Origin: an uncultured Bacteroidia bacterium
Lineage (GTDB): Bacteria > Bacteroidota > Bacteroidia > Bacteroidales > UBA932
Assembly: GCA_902801205.1 (NCBI GenBank)
Contig: CADCHE010000002.1
Coordinates: 230,115 to 294,114, forward strand
Length of the DNA: 64,000 bases
Direction of reading: 5' to 3'
Below are positions 51,329 through 59,868 of this stretch, piece after piece. Below the pieces are notes generated by a model. It made no database searches and was not told the DNA's origin. It saw only the letters and a program-made list of their open reading frames with translations. Within the stretch, counting starts at the first letter, position 1. Every line of letters starts with the position of its first letter. Position numbers and translations under genes: made by a program.

Positions 51329-53560
51329 ATGATCGGAAAAAAGATGAAGGCACTCACAAGCCTGCTGCTCTTCGTTTGTCTCGCCTTGCTGCCTGCTCGT
51401 GCGGAGAATATTTCCTGTAAGGATGTCCTTTCCGGCGGCGAGAACCAGTGGATCGCCTTCCGCAAGGACTTCGACCTGGACGCCGTCCCCGGGCAGGCTG
51501 TCGCCCGGATCGCTGCGGACAGCAAGTACTGGCTGTGGGTCAACGGCGAACTCGCCGTCTTCGAGGGGGCGCTCAAGCGCGGTCCCCGGCCCGACGCGGC
51601 CTACTATGATGAAGTCGACCTCGCTCCGTACCTGAAGAAGGGCGGGAACAAGGTCGCCCTGCTCCTGTGGCATTTCGGGAAGGATGGCTTCTCACACAAG
51701 GACAGCGGACTGGCGCAGCTGCAGTTCGACTGCCCGTCCCTCGGTGTGACCAGCGACGCGACCTGGCTGTGCCGCACGCATCCTGCTTATGGAAAGGCGG
51801 ACTGTCCGGCCCCCAATTACAGGCTTCCCGAATCCAGCATCCGTTTCGATGCGCGCAAGGACATCGGCGCCTGGCAGACCGGCGACCTGGCCGGGTTCGA
51901 GCCGGCGGTGCCGGTCCCGTCCACCCTGGGCGCCCTGGAACGGCGCCCCATCCCGATGTGGAAGGATTACGGCATTCGGAAGGCGAAGTTCGAAACGCGG
52001 CCCGGTGAACGCTGCGACACCGTGATCGCCCGTCTCCCGTACAACATGCAGATGACGCCGGTGCTCACCGTGCGCGACCCGGAAGGCGGTCATCGGATCC
52101 TGATCGAGACCGACCATGCCAAGGTGGGCGAGGAGTGCCTGCGGGCCGACTATATCACGGCACCCGGTGAGCAGACCTACGAATCCCTGGGGTGGCTCAA
52201 CGGCATGAAACTCATCCTGACGGTGGAGCATGGCGCTACCGTCACGGCCGTCCGCTACCGCGAGACGGGATACGACACGGCACCGGAAGGCGTGTTCCGC
52301 AGCGACGATCCTTTCTTCAACAAGTTCTGGCAGAAGGGACTCCGGACCATCTATGTCAATTCCCGCGACACGTTCTTCGACTGCCCGGAACGGGAACGCG
52401 GCCAGTGGTGGGGCGACATCGTCGTCATCCTGAATGAATGCTTCTACACCTATTCCACCTCCCTGCACGCCCTGGTGCGCAAGGGGATCGAGGAACTCTG
52501 CGGCTGGCAGCGTCCGGACGGGTCGATCTATTCTCCCATCCCCGGCAATTATGGCGCGGAACTTCCGTGCCAGATGCTCGCCGCCGTGGGCCGCTATGGC
52601 TTCTGGACTTATTACATGAATACGGGCGACAAGCAGACGATTGTGGACGCCTATCCTGCCGTGAAGCGCTATCTCGCTCTCTATCAGGAAGGAGAAGACG
52701 GCATGAACCTCCTCCGCACCGGCAACTGGACGTGGGGCGACTGGGGCGACAACATCGACATGCGCCTGCTCCAGAACACCTGGTACTGCCTGGCGCTCGA
52801 TGCTGCCGCCGACATGGCAGACCTGCTGGAGGCGCCTGAGGATGCCGCGGTTTACCGCGCCCGCCTGGACGCCCTGCAATCGGCCGTCCGCCGGACGGCC
52901 TGGACGGGGACATGCTACCGCTCGCCTGATTATGCCGGTGCGACGGACGACCGCTGCCAGGCGATGGCCATCCTCGCCGGCATCGCTACGCCCGACCAGT
53001 ATGACGCCCTTTATGAAGTCTTCCGGAAGGAAGAACATGCGAGCCCCTACATGGAGAAGTACGTGATGGAGGCCCTCTTCTGCATCGGCCGCGGCGATTA
53101 CGCCCTGAAGCGCACGCGCGCGCGGTTCGATTATATCGTGAACCATCCGGACTTCGACACCTTGTTCGAGGGGTGGAACGTCGGCGTCGGCGGCGACTGG
53201 GACTGCGGTTCCGTCAACCATGCCTGGAGCGGCGGCACCCTGGCCGTCATCCCGACCCGGATGTTCGGCCTCCGTCCGACAGAGGCCGGCTGGAAGCGCT
53301 TCTGCGTGGCGCCCGATCCGGCCGTGTTCGACAAGTGCAGCCTGTCTTTCCCGACGGTGTCCGGAACGGTGTCGGCCGCCGTCCGCAAGAAGGGCGGCCG
53401 CATCGTGCTGAAACTCCGCGTGCCGGACGGGACGACGGCGGAGGTCAACCTTCCGTGGGCGTTCCGGAAACTTCGCGTGGACGGAAAATCCCGCTCCGAA
53501 GCGGCGTTCTCCCTGCCGGCAGGCCGGCATACGATCCGTTTGATTCAAACACAAGACTGA
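51329..53560 (+). CDS. GH78-type alpha-L-rhamnosidase-like protein (copy B)
   Basis: This 743-residue exported protein has a signal peptide (LLLFVCLALLPARA). N-terminal beta domains (SKYWLWVNGELAVFEGALKR) lead to an (alpha/alpha)6 barrel with DTFFDCPERERGQWWGDI near residue 350 and VNHAWSGGTLAVIPTRMFGL near 630. A C-terminal beta-sandwich follows. It keeps the same acid-site text (DCPxRERGQWxGD) as the gene at 34689 and is clearly its paralogue. It starts the second plus-strand CAZyme group and overlaps the next gene by one base (TGATG). ATG at 51344 is an alternative start. Confidence 0.85.
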   Translation: MIGKKMKALTSLLLFVCLALLPARAENISCKDVLSGGENQWIAFRKDFDLDAVPGQAVARIAADSKYWLWVNGELAVFEGALKRGPRPDAAYYDEVDLAPYLKKGGNKVALLLWHFGKDGFSHKDSGLAQLQFDCPSLGVTSDATWLCRTHPAYGKADCPAPNYRLPESSIRFDARKDIGAWQTGDLAGFEPAVPVPSTLGALERRPIPMWKDYGIRKAKFETRPGERCDTVIARLPYNMQMTPVLTVRDPEGGHRILIETDHAKVGEECLRADYITAPGEQTYESLGWLNGMKLILTVEHGATVTAVRYRETGYDTAPEGVFRSDDPFFNKFWQKGLRTIYVNSRDTFFDCPERERGQWWGDIVVILNECFYTYSTSLHALVRKGIEELCGWQRPDGSIYSPIPGNYGAELPCQMLAAVGRYGFWTYYMNTGDKQTIVDAYPAVKRYLALYQEGEDGMNLLRTGNWTWGDWGDNIDMRLLQNTWYCLALDAAADMADLLEAPEDAAVYRARLDALQSAVRRTAWTGTCYRSPDYAGATDDRCQAMAILAGIATPDQYDALYEVFRKEEHASPYMEKYVMEALFCIGRGDYALKRTRARFDYIVNHPDFDTLFEGWNVGVGGDWDCGSVNHAWSGGTLAVIPTRMFGLRPTEAGWKRFCVAPDPAVFDKCSLSFPTVSGTVSAAVRKKGGRIVLKLRVPDGTTAEVNLPWAFRKLRVDGKSRSEAAFSLPAGRHTIRLIQTQD

Positions 53561-54576
53561 TGAAACCCTTTTCTGAACTGCTTCTGGCGTTGTCCCTGCT
53601 CCTGGGGGCGGCGTGTTCCGGCCCGAAAACCGTGCTGCTGGAACGGGTGGACGAAATGCAGTACGGTGATTCCACCCGTACGGGGGTCCCTTTCTCAAAG
53701 GACCCGACGGTCATCCGGCTGGGTGACCGCTACCTGATGTACTACTCCGTCTGCGACTTCTCTCCCGACAGGGCGCCCGCGCAGCCGGCTCCTGACCAGG
53801 CGGGATGGTCTTCCGCCATCGCGGAAAGCCGCGACCTCGTCCATTGGACCCGCGTGGGCGACCTTGTCCTTCGGGATTCGCACGGGGAAAGGATCTGGGG
53901 CTGCGTCGCCCCCTGCGTCAAGGTGTTCGACGGCGTCATCCACCTGTTCTACCAGCGTCGCTGGACGCCGGCTCACGGCAACAACAACCTCTGGCATGCG
54001 ACCAGCGAGGACGGAATCACGTTCATCAACACGCACGACGAGCCTGTCTTCATTCCGGAAACCTCCTGGTCGATCGACCGGTCGATCGATGCCGAAGTCT
54101 TCCGGGTGGGGGACCGGATGATCCTCATGTATGCGACGCGGGACCCTTCCCAGACCTGGCAGATGCTCGGAATGGCCGAGGCCCCCTACGGATGCGACTA
54201 CGGACCGGACAAATGGACGAACCTCAGCGTGGACGGGCCGTTCCTCAAGCCGGATTTCCCGTGGGAGCAGCACTGTATCGAGGCACCCACCGTCATCAAG
54301 CACAAGGGGTACTGGTATCTCTTCTATGCGGGCGCCTACAACCACGAAAGACAGCAGATCGGGCTCGCCGTTTCGAAGGACGGCCGCCATTTCGAACGCA
54401 TCGCGCCGGACGGCCTGCTCCTGCCCCCGGGGGAGGAAGGCTCCTGGAATGCGGCCGAAAGCGGTCATCCCGGCATCTTCCGCGACGATGACGGAAGCGT
54501 GTATCTCTTTTATCAGGGGAAATCCTCCCAGACGGCGCCTTACCGCCTGTCCGTCTGCAAAGTCCGGTTCAAATAA
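53560..54576 (+). CDS. GH43/GH32-like five-bladed propeller lipoprotein
   Basis: This 338-residue lipoprotein (LLLGAAC) is a single beta-propeller. Blades are marked by SKDPTVIRLGDRYLMYYSVC, ESRDLVHWTRVGD, WGCVAPCVKVFDGVIHLFYQ, RSIDAEVFRVGDRMILMYAT, CIEAPTVIKHKGYWYLFYAG and SGHPGIFRDDDGSVYLFYQG. The acidic residues following each blade start fit clan GH-F/GH-J enzymes (GH43, GH117, GH32). Exact family is uncertain. It shares a TGATG junction with copy B of the GH78-type gene. Confidence 0.8.
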   Translation: MKPFSELLLALSLLLGAACSGPKTVLLERVDEMQYGDSTRTGVPFSKDPTVIRLGDRYLMYYSVCDFSPDRAPAQPAPDQAGWSSAIAESRDLVHWTRVGDLVLRDSHGERIWGCVAPCVKVFDGVIHLFYQRRWTPAHGNNNLWHATSEDGITFINTHDEPVFIPETSWSIDRSIDAEVFRVGDRMILMYATRDPSQTWQMLGMAEAPYGCDYGPDKWTNLSVDGPFLKPDFPWEQHCIEAPTVIKHKGYWYLFYAGAYNHERQQIGLAVSKDGRHFERIAPDGLLLPPGEEGSWNAAESGHPGIFRDDDGSVYLFYQGKSSQTAPYRLSVCKVRFK

Positions 54577-54588
54577 TCCTCATTTCAG

Positions 54589-57500
54589 ATGCTTATGAAA
54601 AGACTGGTTCTCGCCGCGCTGCTGCCCGCTTTGCTGTTCTCCTGCGGGAAGAAAGACGCCGGAAACATGGATACGGCCGAACTCGCCCGGATGTTCGGGG
54701 AGCCGCCGATGGAATACCGCCCGTACGTGTGGTGGCACTGGATGGGCAGCAACTTCTCGAAAGAGGGGATCCGGAAGGACCTCGTCGCGATGAAGGAAGC
54801 CGGCATCGCCGGCGCCACGGTCTTCAACCTGACTTCCGCGGTGCAGGAGTCGGAGTCCCCGGTGGGCAACCTGCCCTGGCCCGACCGGACCTTCCGCAGC
54901 CCCGCCTACTGGGAGGCGCTCGCGTATGCCGCCGAGGTGGCGGATTCCCTGGGCCTGAAGATCGGCCTGCACAACACCCCCGGCTACAGCACGACCGGCG
55001 GCCCCTGGATCACGGAGGACCAGGGCATGCAGCAGGTGGTCATGAGCCGGACCGGGGTGGAGGGTGGCCGCACGGTCCGCATGCCGCTCCCGGTGCCGGA
55101 CCTGCCCTCCTTCTCGTTCTATTCCGACTTCGTGGCGAAGGCGTCGAAGTTCCATGACATCGCCGTGATGGCGGTGCCCGTCAAGGATGCGCCGGCGGCG
55201 GACGAAGTGTTGGACCTGACCGGGAAGATGGACGCTTCCGGCGTGCTGGAATGGGATGCCCCCGAGGGAACGTGGCAGGTGTACCGCATCGGACACGCCT
55301 GTACGATGGCCTTCCCGCATCCCGTTCCGGAAGAGCTGCTGGGCAAGGTGTTCGAGGCGGACAAGATGAATGCCGAAGTGACGGCCTGGCACTGGGACCA
55401 GGTGCTCGGTCCGTTGCGGGAGCATGTCGGGAAGTACTTCGGGAAGTCGTTCAACCACATCCTCATCGACAGTTACGAGGCCGGCGGACAGAACTGGACG
55501 GAGGGATTCCGCGCGTGCTTCCAGCAGATGCACGGGTACGACCCCGTGCCGCGGTTCGCCCTGCAGGCGGCGGATCCGCAGGGGGCGGCGGCCCGGTCGT
55601 TCGCCGAGGACCTGCGTGCCACGGTGAGCCGGATGTTCCTCGACAACGGCTTCCGGACGGCCCGTGAAAAGATTCACGCAGAGGGTCTGGAAATGTACTG
55701 GGAACCCTATGAGGGTCCGTTCGACACCGCCGAGGGCGTATCCCTCGCCGACTTGCCCATGGGTGAGTTCTGGACGGGCGGGAGCGGGAAGATTTCCGCC
55801 GCCGTCGTGGACAACGCTGCGAAATACGGGAAGCGGATCGTCGGGGCGGAGGCCTTCACGGGGTGGCCCACGAACAGCCGCTACGTGGAGGATCCTGCCT
55901 TCCTGAAGCCTTCCGCCGACGGTGCCTTCGTCTCCGGTGCCAACCGGCTCTTCCTCCATCACTGGGTCCATCAGCCATTCGACGACCGCTACCAGCCCGG
56001 CATGGGCATGGGCTGGTGGGGAACGCACTTCGGCCGGAACCAGACATGGTTCGAGCCCGGAAAGGCGTTCTTCACCTACCTGTCGCGCTGTCAGATGCTG
56101 CTGCAGCAGGGGGTGCCGGCGGACCGTGCCGACACGTGGATCCACCGGAAGACGGCGGATGCGGATATCTACTTCGTCATCAACCCGGGCAACCGTCCCG
56201 TGACCCGGACCCTGGCGTCCTGGGACGAAGAAGCCCTGCCGGAACTGTGGGACCCGTATACCGGCACCATCAGCCGTGCGCCCGATTTCGGCCGGAGGGA
56301 TTCCGTGCGCGTCGCACTGGATGCCGGTGCGTCGGTCTTCGTCGTGCTCAACCACGGCAAGGACGGCTACGGGAAGGCTCCCTGGCGCAGCGGACGGGCG
56401 CTGTACGCGCGTCCCGTGGAGACGGACTGGTCGGTCGAGTTCTGCCCGAAAGTGGGCGAGCCTTTCCGCCGGGATTCCTTCCCGCTGGGCGATTTCAGCC
56501 AGTCTGAAGACCTTCAGGTCAAATACTTCTCCGGTACGGCGACGTATACCGGAACGGTCACCCTGACCGCCGGGGAACGCTCCGGGTCCCGGATCGCCCT
56601 CGACCTGGGCCGGCTCGATGATCTGGCCGAAGTGTCGGTGAACGGGAAGCCGGTCGCCGTCCTCTGGTATCCGCCTTATGTCGTCGACATCACGGATGCG
56701 CTGGTGACCGGCGAGAACGTCCTTTCCATCGCCGTGACGAACAACTGGGCCAACCGCATGATCGGCGACGAACAGTACGAGCCGGACTTCACCTGGGAAG
56801 CTGACCGCGGTGCTGACAAGGGGCGGGCGGTCGCTGCCTTCCCCGACTGGTTCGTGAAGGGGGAAGCGCGTCCCTCGAAGGACCGGAAGACCTTTGCTGT
56901 ATGGACGTATTTCCGGAAGGATTCGCCGCTGCAGCCGGCCGGACTGGCTGGCCCGGTGCGGCTGCGCTGGCTCGACGACGGTGCCTGCGAGACCGCCTGG
57001 GGCGACACGGGTGACGGCCGGTACCGGAATCCGGTCCTGGCGGCGGACTATTCCGACCCCGACGTGATCCGGGTCGGCGAAAAGTATTACATGGTGGCTT
57101 CCGACTTCCACTTCATGGGGATGCAGGTCCTCGTGTCGGATGACCTGGTGAACTGGCGCCTGGCCGGACAGATCTATGACCGCTTCGATCTGCCCGGATG
57201 GGAGGAGATGGCACATTATGCCGGCGGCTCCTGGGCACCCAGCATCCGCTGGCACGACGGCCGCTTCTGGGTGTATTTCTGCACGCCGGACGAAGGGCTC
57301 TTCATGAGCACGGCGGAAGATCCGGCCGGCCCCTGGACGCCGCTCCACTGTGTGCAAGCCGTGGTCGGCTGGGAGGACCCCTGTCCCTTCTGGGATGAGG
57401 ACGGTACCGCCTACCTGGGCCACAGCCTGCGTGGTGCGGGTCCCATCATCATCCACTGGATGTCCGCGGACGGCAAGACCCTGCTCGACGAAGGAGTGAC

Positions 57501-58467
57501 CGTCTACGAAGGCCCGACGGCGGAAGGTACGAAGATCCACAAATGGGACGGCCGGTATTACCTGAGCATCCCTGAAGGCGGGGTGCGGGGCGGTTGGCAG
57601 ACGGTGCTCCGCTCCAAGGACCTCTATGGCCCGTATGAGCGGAAGATCGTGCTGGAGACCGGTTCCACCCCGGTCAACGGCCCGCACCAGGGGGCCATCG
57701 TAGACACACCCGACGGCACGTGGTGGTTCCTCCATTTCCAGCAGCGCGACCCGCTTGGCCGCATCCTGCACCTGCAGCCGATGCGGTGGGTGGACGGCTG
57801 GCCCGTGATCGGGGAGGACTATGACGGCAACGGGGTCGGCGAGCCGGTCCCGTCCTGGGACAAACCCGCCGGGGGAGAAGACCGGAAGGGCTTCCTGCCG
57901 GCTTCCTCGGACGACTTCTCTTCCGAGACGCTCGGCCTTCAGTGGCAGTTCAACCACAATCCTGTGGACAGCGCCTGGTCGCTGGCTCGCTGCCCGGGCT
58001 CCCTGACACTCGACGCTTTGCAGGCCCCTTCCTTCGTCATGGCGCGCAATACGCTGAGTCAGAAGCTGATGGGTTTTGCCGGCACGTACACGGTGAAACT
58101 GGATGCTTCCGAAATGGCCGACGGGCAGTTCGCCGGGCTGGCCTGCATGGGCCGGGTCAATTACCAGGCCGGCATCCTGGTGGAGAGCGGTGTCCGTTCC
58201 CTCTGCCTGGCGTCGGATGCGGGCGAATCCGCGCGCATCGACCTGCCGGAGCGTGACGTGTGGCTCCGCCTTTCGTTCGACATCCCGGACAATGCCTTCC
58301 GCTTCTGGTACAGTACGGACGGACGGCGGTTCACGCCCTGGGGCGAAGTCTTCCCGGCGCAGTTCGGTTTCTGGAAGGGCGCACGTCCCGCGCTGTTCAG
58401 TTTCAACCGCATCGCCTCCGCCGGAACGGCCCGTTTCGACGACTTCGTTTATGAGCGTCTGAAATGA
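54589..58467 (+). CDS. GH106 alpha-L-rhamnosidase fused to GH43 arabinosidase/xylosidase
   Basis: This 1292-residue lipoprotein (LLPALLFSC) joins two enzymes in one open frame. Residues about 40-800 are GH106: YRPYVWWHWMGSNFSKEGIR, GLKIGLHNTPGYSTTGGPWI, LIDSYEAGGQNWTEGF and ENVLSIAVTNNWANRMIGDE near the end of its beta domain. Residues about 805-1120 are a GH43 propeller (subfamily 12-like): NPVLAADYSDPDVIRVGEKY, VVGWEDPCPFWDEDG and GPHQGAIVDTPDGTWWFLHF. Residues about 1130-1292 form the GH43 C2 concanavalin-like domain. The linker is short. The enzyme should remove rhamnose and a pentose from the same pectic side chain. It ends the cluster. Confidence 0.9.
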   Translation: MLMKRLVLAALLPALLFSCGKKDAGNMDTAELARMFGEPPMEYRPYVWWHWMGSNFSKEGIRKDLVAMKEAGIAGATVFNLTSAVQESESPVGNLPWPDRTFRSPAYWEALAYAAEVADSLGLKIGLHNTPGYSTTGGPWITEDQGMQQVVMSRTGVEGGRTVRMPLPVPDLPSFSFYSDFVAKASKFHDIAVMAVPVKDAPAADEVLDLTGKMDASGVLEWDAPEGTWQVYRIGHACTMAFPHPVPEELLGKVFEADKMNAEVTAWHWDQVLGPLREHVGKYFGKSFNHILIDSYEAGGQNWTEGFRACFQQMHGYDPVPRFALQAADPQGAAARSFAEDLRATVSRMFLDNGFRTAREKIHAEGLEMYWEPYEGPFDTAEGVSLADLPMGEFWTGGSGKISAAVVDNAAKYGKRIVGAEAFTGWPTNSRYVEDPAFLKPSADGAFVSGANRLFLHHWVHQPFDDRYQPGMGMGWWGTHFGRNQTWFEPGKAFFTYLSRCQMLLQQGVPADRADTWIHRKTADADIYFVINPGNRPVTRTLASWDEEALPELWDPYTGTISRAPDFGRRDSVRVALDAGASVFVVLNHGKDGYGKAPWRSGRALYARPVETDWSVEFCPKVGEPFRRDSFPLGDFSQSEDLQVKYFSGTATYTGTVTLTAGERSGSRIALDLGRLDDLAEVSVNGKPVAVLWYPPYVVDITDALVTGENVLSIAVTNNWANRMIGDEQYEPDFTWEADRGADKGRAVAAFPDWFVKGEARPSKDRKTFAVWTYFRKDSPLQPAGLAGPVRLRWLDDGACETAWGDTGDGRYRNPVLAADYSDPDVIRVGEKYYMVASDFHFMGMQVLVSDDLVNWRLAGQIYDRFDLPGWEEMAHYAGGSWAPSIRWHDGRFWVYFCTPDEGLFMSTAEDPAGPWTPLHCVQAVVGWEDPCPFWDEDGTAYLGHSLRGAGPIIIHWMSADGKTLLDEGVTVYEGPTAEGTKIHKWDGRYYLSIPEGGVRGGWQTVLRSKDLYGPYERKIVLETGSTPVNGPHQGAIVDTPDGTWWFLHFQQRDPLGRILHLQPMRWVDGWPVIGEDYDGNGVGEPVPSWDKPAGGEDRKGFLPASSDDFSSETLGLQWQFNHNPVDSAWSLARCPGSLTLDALQAPSFVMARNTLSQKLMGFAGTYTVKLDASEMADGQFAGLACMGRVNYQAGILVESGVRSLCLASDAGESARIDLPERDVWLRLSFDIPDNAFRFWYSTDGRRFTPWGEVFPAQFGFWKGARPALFSFNRIASAGTARFDDFVYERLK

Positions 58468-58487
58468 CAGATTAACCAAATAAGCCG

Positions 58488-58495
58488 TATCTTTG
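58488..58495 (+). promoter_or_regulatory. -7 box of rsmE, possibly leaderless
   Basis: TATCTTTG is an exact -7 box ending 4 bases before the rsmE ATG at 58500, so transcription would start at about the initiation codon. No TTG sits at the -33 position. Confidence 0.55.
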
Positions 58496-58499
58496 CGCC

Positions 58500-59261
58500 A
58501 TGGAAATCTTCTTTGCGGAAAAGACGGAAGGGAACTTGGTCTTCCTCGACGGACAGGAGAGCGCCCACTGCGTCCGCGTGCTGCGGCATCGCCCGGGGGA
58601 TCCCGTCACCGTCGTGGACGGCTGCGGAAACAAGTACGACTGCATCCTGGAGGATGCCGATCCCCGCGGGGCGACGGCCCGCATCGTGTCGGAGGAGGCG
58701 GGCTGGAACGCCCATCCTTACCGGCTGTGCATGGCTGTCTGTCCCACCAAGAACAACGACCGCTACGAATGGTTTGCGGAAAAGGCCACCGAGACGGGGG
58801 TGGATACGATCGTGCCCGTGATCGGCGAGCGCTCCGAGCGCCGGGTGTTCAAGACGGAACGCCTGGAGAAGGTCGTCCTTTCCGCCATGAAGCAGAGCCT
58901 GAAAGCGGCGCTGCCCGTGGTGGAGGAACCTGTCTCCGTGAGCGATTTCATCCGCGCCCATGCGGGGGAAGGCGGTGTCAAGATGATCTGCTACTGCTTT
59001 GAGGACGACGGCCCGCGGCGCCGTTCCGTCCGTGAGGTCCTTGCGGATGCGCCTGCCGGTGCGCAGATCACCGTCCTGATCGGACCCGAAGGGGATTTCT
59101 CGCCGCAGGAGGCGCGCCTCGCCGTCGAGGCGGGGTTCGTGCCGGTGCACCTGGGCGCCTCGCGCCTGCGTACCGAGACGGCGGCGGTGGTCGCCGCAAC
59201 GGCCTGTTACCTGCATTTCATGGACAATTCACAGGAAGCTTATGCTGAAGAAAGACATTGA
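58500..59261 (+). CDS. rsmE: 16S rRNA (uracil(1498)-N(3))-methyltransferase RsmE
   Basis: This 253-residue SPOUT enzyme methylates U1498 of 16S rRNA. The N-terminal PUA-like domain (EIFFAEKTEGNLVFLDGQES, HCVRVLRHRPGDPVTVVDG) is followed by the knotted catalytic domain with ATETGVDTIVPVIGERSER, MKQSLKAALPVVEEPVS, VLIGPEGDFSPQEARLA and LGASRLRTETAAVVA. Length is standard. The last 20 bases overlap tsaC. Confidence 0.95.
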   Translation: MEIFFAEKTEGNLVFLDGQESAHCVRVLRHRPGDPVTVVDGCGNKYDCILEDADPRGATARIVSEEAGWNAHPYRLCMAVCPTKNNDRYEWFAEKATETGVDTIVPVIGERSERRVFKTERLEKVVLSAMKQSLKAALPVVEEPVSVSDFIRAHAGEGGVKMICYCFEDDGPRRRSVREVLADAPAGAQITVLIGPEGDFSPQEARLAVEAGFVPVHLGASRLRTETAAVVAATACYLHFMDNSQEAYAEERH

Positions 59262-59868
59262 CGCCGTTCTGGCGGAAACCGTCCGCATCCTTCGGGAAGG
59301 CGGCATCATCCTCTATCCCACCGACACGGTCTGGGGCCTGGGCTGCGACGCCACCGACCCGGCCGCCGTCGCCAAGATCTTCGCCCTCAAGCATCGCGCC
59401 GAGGCGAAGTCGCTGGTCCTGCTGGCCAGCGACCTGGACATGGTCGCGAAATACATCAAGGAGATTCCGCCGATGGCGATCGACCTGGTGGAGGTGAACG
59501 ACGCTCCGATGACCCTCATCTATCCCGGGGCGATCGCGGGCCGCAAACCGGCGGAGGGAGAATGCGCGACGGCCGATTCGCACCGCCTCGCTTGGAACGC
59601 CGTCGCGGAAGACGGCAGCGTCGGCATCCGCATTCCCATGATGGACTTCTGCCGGCGGATGGCCGGCAAACTGGGGCGCCCCGTCGTCTCTACGTCCGCA
59701 AACCTGTCGGGCGAGCCGTCGCCCCGGAAGTACGCCGATATCGTCCCGGCCATCCGGGAGGCGGTCGACTACACCGTCGATCCCCGCCTGGAAGCCGGTG
59801 CCACGGGCAAGGCTTCGCAGATCATCCGGGTGGGAATGGACGGCGAGGTGGAGATTCTCCGCGCCTAG
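59242..59868 (+). CDS. tsaC: L-threonylcarbamoyladenylate synthase (YrdC/Sua5 domain)
   Basis: This 208-residue protein makes threonylcarbamoyl-AMP for the t6A modification of tRNA. The YrdC fold is clear: GGIILYPTDTVWGLGCDATD, ALKHRAEAKSLVLLASDLDM, GSVGIRIPMMDFCRRM and GRPVVSTSANLSGEPSPR. The usual phosphate-binding lysines and arginines are present. It overlaps rsmE by 20 bases and ends 4 bases inside the convergent EEP gene. Confidence 0.92.
   Translation: MLKKDIDAVLAETVRILREGGIILYPTDTVWGLGCDATDPAAVAKIFALKHRAEAKSLVLLASDLDMVAKYIKEIPPMAIDLVEVNDAPMTLIYPGAIAGRKPAEGECATADSHRLAWNAVAEDGSVGIRIPMMDFCRRMAGKLGRPVVSTSANLSGEPSPRKYADIVPAIREAVDYTVDPRLEAGATGKASQIIRVGMDGEVEILRA

Noticed and set aside
54580-58479. 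Minus-strand frame of about 1300 codons antisense to the GH106-GH43 fusion
   Set aside because: No recognisable domain; the plus frame contains two complete glycosidase domains.
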